64,000 nucleotides of DNA. Origin: Misgurnus anguillicaudatus. Its lineage: Eukaryota; Chordata; Actinopteri; Cypriniformes; Cobitidae. Made by a program: the position numbers and the translations under genes. Shown one piece after another: positions 49,388 to 60,900 of the stretch; the stretch's first letter is position 1; every line of letters starts with the position of its first letter. Under the pieces are notes generated by a model. The model was not told where the DNA came from, did no database searches, and worked only from the letters and a program-made list of their open reading frames with translations. The stretch covers positions 22,267,501-22,331,500 of the forward strand of contig NC_073361.2 in NCBI RefSeq assembly GCF_027580225.2, given 5' to 3'.

Positions 49388-51874
49388 CTAGATGTTGAGT
49401 TTGTCTGAAGTCGGTATGAGACTCTGAAAAAGTGATGAGTCAATAGCAGCGCTGCTGCAGTCCTGGATCAGGTTTTTGTTGCAATCACCAAATGATGGAG
49501 CAGCAGAGCCTTTGGGATGTGAGACCTGCCCGGCCAAAACAAGGATATCACCCAAAGCCATCTCACTGACTGGAGAATATTCTGCAACGGAGAGGAGCTC
49601 ATCTCTGGAGACTGGACTGAAAGAAAAATTATTTCAATCTGTTTAACCCTCATTAGCCCAGATTTTCTTGTTTACACTAAGGGTCATTGGGGGTCAAAAT
49701 GACCCCAGAAATTAATAGAGTGATTACAAAATAATATATCTGTAGCTTGCATGTAAAATATCAATTTTTAATGAAAAATTCACATAAATTATTATCTAAA
49801 TTGATGTTATGTGTTGAATTAGAATATTCTGGATGCATAGATTTTTTTTGACAAATAAAAAAAAATGTTTTTGTCATTTCCCATTCATTTTCAATTGGGC
49901 TCATATTGACCCCCAATTACCTCTTTTGTAAAAAATAATCAAGCCCAGTTTTTAATATGAATATTGACAGATAATGTAGACAAGTCAAAAAATCTTATTC
50001 CACTGAGATGAAGGGAACCATTTTTTAACTAAAGAAAAGTGGCTTGGGGGTAATTTTGAAACCAAGGGACTTATAAGTAGGAATCGACCGATATGGATTT
50101 TTTTTTAGTGCCGATGCCGATTTTTGTTTCATTAGCCTTAGCTGATGACCGATACAGGCAGACGATTTTCTTGAGCCGATATTTGGAACCGATACTGCTT
50201 TTGCTCACTCAATTTACATCATAAAAATGACACAATGATGATGCCAAATTTTACAAGTCTCAATTTAAAAAAGTAACATTTATTGAAAAAAAAACTATAT
50301 TTAACAAATAGTAAAAACAGGTGTGGGTGCTATGGAACCACGAACTGACGAGGAACTATCAGCAAAGGATATTGATTTCTAGCACTTTACTACTACGAAT
50401 ATATATATAGACCCCTTCAAGGTTTGTAAACATTGAATGACTATCGGGTGCGCGTGCAGCATGGGGTCAAATTGTTCATACCATTTAGGCTTTCTAGTTT
50501 AATCTAACAGGGTTGAAAAATGGTGACTTAATGTGAAATGAAGTGAGCACTACAAACACAAGCCTCATTTTTTGCATTGTCCCAGTCTGCACGTTTAATT
50601 GCTTGCAGCCACAGATGTTGTATTTTTTGTTTTTGAGATTCTGCAGGAATCCCGAAAAACTTAACGGCAGAGCTGGTGCGATTTTCAAAGCCCACAACGC
50701 AAATAGGGATTTTTGACGATACCGAATAATACGCAACTCAATCTGCTGTAATGACATTTCTGACCCCGACATGCGCAGTGGGAACCGCCTGTGACGTGAA
50801 CCGTGAAGGGGTCTATAGAGATGAGAAATAAAACCCTGCTTTGTCCAGCTATGATCAGCTGTTAGGCTGAGCTTTCAATGTTGTCATGGAAAGGTTGGTT
50901 GTTTTAGTCACATGACCTGCAATCGCTTGCGGCTTCCAGCACTCGGTCTGTAAATAATGGCGGAAAAAACTATCAGCAAACACAGCAGCCACATATCGGC
51001 CGATGCCGATACACATAAAACTCGCAAAAATCGCCCCAATATATCAGCCGGCCGATATATCGGTCTATCACTACTTATAAGTGTTAAGAGACTGTCAATA
51101 TTTTTATAACATCATAAACCTGTTAAAGATATCTTTGCATTTGTATTATATATAAAAACCAAACAAGGCATGAGTTTTTGATGTTTAGGCTTACCTGACA
51201 TCCATAGACTGGACTCCATCAGAGAGATCATCTGCCCCATTACCCTTTGCCTCCAAAGGCTCAAGACAAATAACTGGAGATTCTGATGTTGCCTTTGGTG
51301 GACCACCTGTTGTGCAAGATTAATGCTGGTTAATCTGAAACAAAACCCCTTAAAATATTTGAGAAGCATTATATTTTAAAAGATTTTTAAAGGGGACATT
51401 TTTAAAAATGTAAAATAAATCTTTGGTGACCCCAAAATGCATATGTAAAGTTCTAGCTCAAAAAATCATATAGATAATTTATTATAGCATGTTAAAATTG
51501 ACACTTTGTAGGTGTGAGCAAAAATGTTGCCGTTTTTGGGTGTATCCTTTAAAATGCAAATGAGCTGATCTCTGCACTAAATGGCAGTGCCGTGGTTGGA
51601 TAGTGCAGATTAAGGGGCGGCATTATCCCCTTCTGACATCACAAGGGAAGCCAATTTTCAATAACCATTTTTTCACATCCTTGCAGAGAATAGTTTACCA
51701 AAACTAAGTTACTGGGTTGATCTTCATTTTCTAAGTTGATAAAAGCACTGGGGACCCAATTCATGATATGTCCCCTTTAAATCACTGATTTCAGTTCCTA
51801 ACTGCGCCACATGATGGCGTTTTGACATTATTCCAAAAACATTATATCTACTTCATGCTGAGTCATTCAGCAAT

Positions 51875-51941
<67 letters not shown>

Positions 51942-54900
51942 TGAATGACAAGGTCTTGTCCATTTACTAAATGAAAGGAAAGGTTACATTGTATTTTGTA
52001 TTGTATTTTTAAAACATGCCCACTGTAGAACTCTATTACCATACAGGTCGCATTGTGAGTCAGTACCTCCAGTTTCCAAGGGAGACGGAGAGACAGAAAT
52101 ATGAGGTGTGTCAGCTAAGGGCTCCTCTTTCTATCCAATCACAAAACATAGGACATTATTTGATACAGTCAGTGACATTTTGTCTTCTGATATTACCATA
52201 TATCGTTCCAGAGACAGACTGTATCAGACTTACCTTTGATTCTCCATCTGGTTTCCTTGTTCGTTTCATTATCTCATCAATACGCTGACAAAACCAAAAT
52301 CAAAGATATTAAATATATAAAATATTCAGTTAACTGACAAAACAACTGCATATACTGCTAAGGATTTTACAATGTTTTTTAAAGCATCTTTAACAAAAGC
52401 GTCTTTGTAGGAGTAAAAGGATCTACAGACAATAACAATGTAGGTTTCCATAAATTGTTTGATTTTAGTTGCAAATAGAGAGAAAGAGATGAACCTTCTT
52501 CCTCTGTAGCCTCTCCTCATCCTCTTGGATTTTCAGGAGCTCTCTCTCTTGTCTCTTCCGTTCAGCCTCCCTATGAACCCTCTGGACTGCCTCCTCTCTC
52601 TGCCAGACATAAAGACATCACATCTCTATCAATACACACCCATCGCTTCTCTACTCACATCCACAGCTATAGAAGAACAGATCACTGCTGCAAGGGCACA
52701 AGTTGGTGACTCGAGAGATGACTCAGCTTTATTCCCCTTTCTTGTTTGTCACTTTTGTGTACATTACTGTGTAAAAGTCTTAGGTCCCCATGCCACCATT
52801 AAATTAGTTGTTTTTGCAATGGTAAAGTGCCACATGTAATATTTATCTTTATTAAGAAACAACCAGAAAATACAAGAAATGTTTATGCAGTATTAAAAAG
52901 CAAAAAAATTATAAGCTAAAGTGTTAAAGGTGACATAGAATGATTGAACGGGGTATTTATCCTTGTTCTGTGATGTGACATGTAGACAAAAAATGTTTTG
53001 TTTGGGTCTGTAATGCCTTAAAAAGCTTCCTAAAAAACCTCTCTCAGATAGCTCTATTAGGGTGGGGGATTTTAAACAAGTGGTTTTGCACCTATTTGGC
53101 TCCCCCTACTGGCTTAACTTGCAATCTCATTACTGATTGGCTGACTTTGCTGCCACTCAAAAAATGTAGCCAATTATTTTAAAGTGGAGGGGCAGTGAGA
53201 TGCCTCTGATGTCATAAGCATCAGTTTTTCAGATTGGGCCGTTTTCTGGCTGACATTTCTAAACGAGGAATTTCTATGAGACTGAGATGATTAGCATGTT
53301 TAGCACTTTTTGTATGTTCGTGAATGTGGGTATTATTCAACAAAGACAAGGTAAAAATGTTTTTTCATTCTCTGTCCCCTTTAAGTATTTTGTTTAACTT
53401 TCCAAGTTACACTTTAGCAATAGCAGGCTCTCTTAAACCTATATTAAATAAATGCCTAATTTCTAATTCTAATCCAATGACTTTAGGACACACTAAATAC
53501 TTATTTTTGCCTGAAGAAGCCATTTTGTTCTATTTACAGTTTATGTACCTATTTAATGTATTTATGTTTTTTAGAGTTGAAAAATAAATATGGATGATCT
53601 TTACAACAGTGGCGGCCGGTGACTTCTTTTGTCGAAGGTGCTCGATGCAAAGTTCGTCACAACATGTATGTAGCCCGTCATTTGTGTGGTTCCTTTTTTC
53701 AAAATATGTGTTCTGCACGTCAAGAGATTGTGTGTGCATCACGTGTTTTGTCAAAATGAGTGCCTGCTGCAGACGCGTCTAAGGGTTTATGATATAAGAG
53801 ACGCTCGTGTTTGCCAGATACTCGCATAATGTCATGCGTAATCAAAGTTTACTGTTAAGGGAGTGTCTTGCGTGTATTTTGTGAACGTGAGCGTCTTTTA
53901 TCATAAACAGTTTGACGTGTGTGCAGCAGGCACTTATTTTGACAAAACACACATGGTTCACACAACACAACAAACACATATTTTGAAAACGCAAGCAACA
54001 CACGTGACACTTCGAACACTTATTTTGAATTAGCGCCCCTCGGATGAGCAGTCACGAGCCGCCACTGCTTTACAACTTTGCTAAAATAACAAAGCTAGTG
54101 GTGTTAATGGTAATGCTAATGAGCGTTTCATATGGTACGAGCCGGCCACTAATGTATTTCTTTTTCAATAGGAGACAGAAAATCGGTCTGAATTCCAGAA
54201 AATCATGATTTTCAGCTATATAAGCAATTTTTTTACAGAAAATATTATATTGCTATGGCCTGTAACATCTTGTGATCCATAACAATAAGCACAAAATTAT
54301 TAATATAATTAAAAATATAACCTTTTGAAAAAACATAAAAAATAACTTGTGAACCACTATTGAAAATGGGTGATTCTCACGAAATCCAGTCTTAGAAGGC
54401 AGGAGCATTTAGCATCAGATTTTTTTGCACATATAAGATAAAGGTCTGAACTTACTATAACCATTATTTTTAGAGAATTTAAAAAATATTTCCTATAGAA
54501 TTATTTACATTTTTTAGATTATCATTATCAAAAATTATCATTACAGCAAGCAACATGATATTACATTAAATATATGCATTTACAAACTCATGTTTTGGTA
54601 ATGAGAACTAAAAAGTTGTCTAGGTACTATGACAAACAAAATTTCAACTTTTATCTGGAGAGAAAAAATAAGAAATGCTTACCTGGTAGTCATCTTGAGT
54701 GTCACAGTCAATTATGTCCCATCCAACAATTTATTTTATAGGTTAGTTTCTTGAGGGCTTAAACAATGATTGAAAATTGTTGTGGAGGATGAGAAAATTT
54801 TTCTTGGACACATATATATTCCTTATTATTGTCTCTACATTTACCAATGATCATCAAATACCACATGTTTCTTTACTGTAAATGTTTATAGTATAACATA

Positions 54901-57900
54901 CACTAAAGATTTTTATTTTTTTTGATTTTTTAATTATAAATATTTTCATGTCAAAGAACCAAAATCTAGTCATGGACACGTTGCGGTAATGAAAATTTCC
55001 CCCTTAAATGTGGAAAAAATACCAAAATTGGTTTGTATGATGTCATTTGAAATCATGTGCAAAATAGTACGTGAAGAGATGTTTCTAACTGTATGCTTCT
55101 TATTTTGATACTCTTACTTTGCATTTACTTTTTTATCAAAATGTTTCATGACACCTCATAAGTCTAATTTCACGAGAATCACCCAAATGTGTTACAAATT
55201 ATATGATCAGCTAAATAATTGTTTAAAAGTATAATAAGATATGTGCCCTTTTGTTTTAATGACAGCATGCACACGAGCTAGCAAGACTTCCACTAGTATG
55301 TGCAAAATGATGATCCATTAGACCATACTGTATGTTTTATTGATTTATCTTATTATTATTGACACCCATAAAAGACACATATGGCTCGCTTGATTACCAG
55401 GAAAAGAACACTAGGCAGTGGCGGCCACTGACTTCTCTTTGAGGGGCGCAAATTCAAAACATGTGTTCGGAGTGTCATGTATGTTGCTCGTCATTTCAAA
55501 ATGTGTGTTTGTTGCGGCACGTGAACCATGTGCTTTGTCAAAATATGTGCCTGCTGCACACGCATTAAATTGATTTATGATAAAAGAAGCGCTTACGTTC
55601 ACGAAATACTCTCAAGACACTAATTTAACACTAAACTGATTACACATTAGAATAAAGCGAGTATCTGGCAAACACGAGTGTCTCTTTTATCATAAACCCC
55701 TTTGAAGCCTCTGCAGCAGGCTCGTATTTTGACATCACGTGTGATGCACAAAAGTTTACATAACGCGCCGAACACATATTTTAAAATGACGAGCTACACA
55801 CATGACGGGCACACGTTGTGATGAACTTTGCATCGTGCCCCCTCGAAAAAAAAAGTCACCGGCCGTCACCGACACCAAGCCTTGATGTTCTTTTCCTGGT
55901 AAAGCTACTTTTATAAAAAAATTATTGGACCCCTCTGACCTGTCTCTCCAGGTCATCCTGGAGATCCTTCCAACGTTGTTCCTTTTGTTGCCTTTCATCC
56001 TGCTCTCTCTGGCAGCGCTCTATCTCCTGCCTCTGTCTTTTCTCCTCAGCCTCTCGAGCCACTCGCTCCTGCCGCCGTATCTCCTCCTCCTGCTGCCTCT
56101 GGAGCTCCTCCGCCCTGAGTCTGACATCCATGAAGAAGAAGATGATGTGTAATTCAAAGCACATTACTGACACATAAACCCCTGGAGACACAAAGCATCT
56201 GTACCTTTCCTCTTCCAGCCGATGCTTTTCCTCTTGCTCCCTCTGTTCTCTGGCCAGACGTCGTCTTTCCGCCAGCAGCCTGGAGGCCTCCTCAGCATCG
56301 GTGGTACCTGCTTTACCAGTGGGAGTCACTGGTGACTCTGTAACACATGGATGGAGATGGACACGGGGTTACTTAATCATTGTCATATTACTGAGATGAT
56401 CCCATTCAGCATGTAGCGATTCTTAATATTTAAAGTGCTTAGGAGGAATCACATTTTATTCATCTTTTGACATGAAAGACATGATACCGGTTACATTATT
56501 TAAAGTGGTTATATCACTAAGAATAAAAAAGTCCTTGATCTTTTGAGATAAAAGAGTTCATTTTTCTATAAAAGCCTACTATAGCTTTCAGAACTGAAAT
56601 CTTTCTTCCAAGTTCAAAAACAACATATGTTAAGCGTGTGCATGTATGTGCACCCCAACAATATCGGTTTGGTGTTTACAAAAAACATGGTCTGTCCAGC
56701 AATAGCGAGATAAAGAGAAGCTGGATAGACACTCAACAACAGAAAAAGTACAAAGTGGGAGAAAACCATATTGGACATGTATAATAAAACATACTAACAC
56801 CGTAAAGTGGACTTTAGAGAAAAGTTAAGATCGATTCGATCCTATCAACAGGACATTACCTGCATTATATCCCAGCTCTTTGCTTGTAGACTTCGGGATT
56901 CTCTCTGTTCTGGATGTCTTTCTCTCTAAAGTGCTGGTGCCTTTGGTTTCCAGAGACCCTTTCTCCTCTCCTTCCCAAGTCTTGGTCTCTTTGCATGGAG
57001 TGGTGGCTCTATGCTTCATTGGAGATGGGGGGTATTGCCCTGGGGAGGCCGGGGACTGGATACGACTCTTAGATGACCTTGATCTGGATTACAAGAGTAA
57101 AGTTAAAATCCATGAATCTAAATTCTCTATGATAAAATTATAAATAAAAATGCATGTAAAACCTTTTGGGTGTGCCGGGGTTCTTGCGTGCAGAGGAACT
57201 GCGGGTGGGTGTTGTTGGAGACTCAAGTTTTTTCATTGGGTAGTCAACAAAGCTTTGAATGGTGCACTTTTCTGGCTTGTCATTCTAAATATCAAAAACC
57301 AGATACCAGAATAAGAATAATGTTTCGAACAAAGCCACATTTAAAGGGACACCTCACTTGTTTTGAAAATATGCTCATTTTCAAGCTCCCCTAGCTAAAC
57401 ATTTGATTTTTACAATTTTGGAATCCATTCAGCTGATTTCTGGGTCTGGCGGTACCACTTTTAGCATAGCTTAGCACATTCCATAGAATCTGATTAGACC
57501 ATTAGCATCGCGGGGGTTTGGATATTTTTCCTATTTAAAACTTGACTCTTCTGTAGTTACATCGTGTACTAAGACCGACGGAAAATTAAAAGTTGCGATT
57601 TTCTAGGCCGATATGGCTAGGAAATATACTCTCATCTGGAGTAATAATCAAGGACTTTGCTGTCGTAACATGGCTGCAGGAGGCGCAATGATATTACGCA
57701 GCAGCCGAAAATAATCCCCTTAGTAACCTTCCATATCTGCCTAGAAAATCACAACTTTTAATTTTCCCTCGGTCTTAGTACATGATGTAACTACAGAAGA
57801 GTCAAGTTTAAAATATGAAAAATATCCAAACTGTTTGGTTATTTATGAGCATGATGCTAATGGTCTAATCAGATTCAATGGATTATGCTAAGCCATGCCA

Positions 57901-60900
57901 AAAGTGGCAGCGCCAGACCCGGAGATCAGCTGAATGGATTCAAATACGGTAAGAATCAAATGTTAACTCTAGGGGAGCTGGAAAATGAACATATTTTCAA
58001 AAAAATTTGGAGTGTCCCTTTACACAAGCTATGCTTTACCAGTCACGCCCATGCATAGTAACTAGCACAAACCAACTTAGATGCTGGTCTAAGCTGGTCT
58101 TCTCAGCAAGGTAATAACATTAACACACTTTCATCTGTATAAATATATAGCACATTTTTATCTTTAAAGAGAAAATCCCATATGCGTTATCATTCATATG
58201 TCTATACCCACAAGAACTTAGATTGAAAACCCTGCTGTAAGCTATAAATCTATCACTAATACTGGACAACTGCACAGATTGGAGAAGATATGCCTGGTTG
58301 CTAGGAGACCAGCTCCTCTGTGGGTTGTGTCCCATAGTGCAGTGTTTCCCAACCCAGTCCTACGTTGCACACCTCCCAAAATGTTTTAGATCTCTCCTTA
58401 TATAAAATACCCGATTCAGCTCATCAGCTTCCTCGCAGAATATTGGAGATGTCGCCCTAATTTAACTAACAAGCTGATGAGTTAAATCAGGGGCACGCTT
58501 AAGCTAAAATCCGGTGTGCAACGTTTTGGTACGGTTAAAAAAAAAAGAACACAAAGAATAGCCTTCTCTTTCAGCTACCATAGGTGCAACTCTTGCATTA
58601 TCAGAACAGGCGTGTGCAACGCACCACCGTTTCTGTTTAAAAAACGTTTTTGCAACACGTTGTCATGGCTGAATGTCAGCCTAGGTGTTTTATATAGGGA
58701 GACATTTAAAACATCCAGGGAGGGGTGGCACGTAGGACTGGGTTGGGAAACACTGCCATAGTGTAATGCACCAAATATAAATGTCTTTATCTGACAAATG
58801 AACACTGCCAAAAATCTTCATCACATCCATGCAGATCAGACCTGAGGGGTTTTTAGAGTCGTGGATGTTCCTTTGGAATCGTCCAGCGGTCCACAGAACG
58901 ACGCACTAACCTTCTTCCGTTCGCCTCTATTGGGAGAAGCTCTGTATGGAGACCTATGAGGGCTGGATGAGGCTAATCGGGAACAAAGACAAGAGACCGA
59001 GGGGTCGGAGGTCAAAGGAAGACAAAGGAGAAAACAGGGGCGGGGCAGAAATTGAAATGAATTAAATGGTGAAGCTATATGCAGCTATACTTGCCTCTTT
59101 CTGTCAAAGTAGCAGAGGAGAAATTTCTGCTCAGGGAGTCTGGAGACTCGGGCTGAATCATAAAATCTTCAACTGCAGTAAAATCTATTGTGAGAGGTTT
59201 CAGGAAGAATGAAAATACAGGGACAACACAGGAGCAAGCATTTAGACAAGATAGAAACAATGTTTATTCACTTAACGGATGTACAGACACAATAAAAAAA
59301 GATTTGTGACTCTGTCTGTAAAATCCAAGGTAAAGTCTCATAATCTAATACTGAAGTTTGATTTCACTCACTGATTTCAATCTTGGATTACCCGGTCAAT
59401 ATATCAAGGTTATATTTTCACAGATTTATCATTACATTATGTAGGATGATTTTATGTAAAAAAATAAATAAATAAATAAATAACAGTAAACCACACACCA
59501 AAAAAATCCTTTAGATGGCTTTCACACACAGGGTCACATTTTTGTCTTAAAAATACATTCACTGTAAAAAAAAAATCCGTAGGAACCACAGCGCTATCGC
59601 AGCCGGGCCGCCGGCAACCCACCGCAGATCTAAATTTATGTTATTTACTGGCAAGAGTTTGTTCAAAGTTAAATACATTATAAATATTAAAAAGTCTTTA
59701 TCTTTACAAAATAAAACTATACAATAACAGCCTAATGCAAAGCATTCTGGGAACCAGAAATCATCATCAACCTTTTTCTGTTTTTGCTTTCAGATTTTGT
59801 TTTCCAGAATGTTTTGCTTGATGCTGTTTTTTAGTTTTACTCTGTTAAGACAAAGAATAAATATTTAATGTTCATTTAACTATGAACAAATGTTGCCAGC
59901 AAATAACTTTATAAATATATAAAAAAGAACAAATAAATTTAAATCTACGGTAAGCTACCGGCAACCCAGGTGCAACAACACTGCAATTTCTACTGATTTT
60001 TTTTACAGTGTACTTAAAAGCAAAATGACATGTTTGCAAGTCTTATTTTCAGCTAAATCTATTTATAAGGTTTATGGAATAAAAACAGTAACAATGGAAT
60101 AAGAAAAATTATTGTACCGTCTTTGAATTACGTGACTTTTTCTTCTTCTTCTTCTGAAAACATTTTGATCATTTTTTTCTAAGTAATAATAACTGCCCAC
60201 CCTTATGTTAATGTTTTGAAGATCAGCAAGAACTGATTTATATAAATTAGAAAACAAATGAAATATGGATGGATGTAGGTGTGTGTTTTTATCTGCAGTA
60301 GCTGTGTCATACTTTATGTGGGATTAGCGGGAGAGTTTGCTAAACTGAGATGTGGGTCTGCATATGAAATCAGGTAACAGATGAGACCCACATGCATTCT
60401 TTAGGGGGTGTAATGAAGATCCGGGCTAATCCTGATTACAGATGCTCCCATGGATCCGGAATCGGATCTCTGGGAGGAAAATAATTTTTCAAACTCCCCA
60501 GCTGATAAATGTAACTCTATGTTCCGTAATGGGACCTGTGATGGATTCTAAATCCAAACCGCTTCATATTCTCATCAACACAACATATGCTTAAAAGAAA
60601 ATACAAACACAGATATTTTTGGAAGAAAACGTAAGTAGCATTATTTGATGCTATGTTAATTATTGTTTCTTAATGCATTACTATGTGGTTGTTTGCAGTG
60701 GCGGCCGGTTACTTCTTTTTCGAGGGCGCACGATGCGAAGTTCGTCACAACATGTATGTAGCCCGTCATGTGTGTGGCTTGTAATTTCAAAATATGTGTT
60801 TGGCGCGTCAAGCGAACCTGTGTGCATGACGTGTCCCGCCAAACCAAGTGCCCGCTGCTGACGCGTCCAAAGGGTTTATGACAAAAGAGACGCTTGCGAT

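Noticed and set aside
55925..56152. Leu/Ser-rich plus-strand frame
   Set aside because: Antisense of the Glu/Arg/Gln coiled-coil exon of map7d2.
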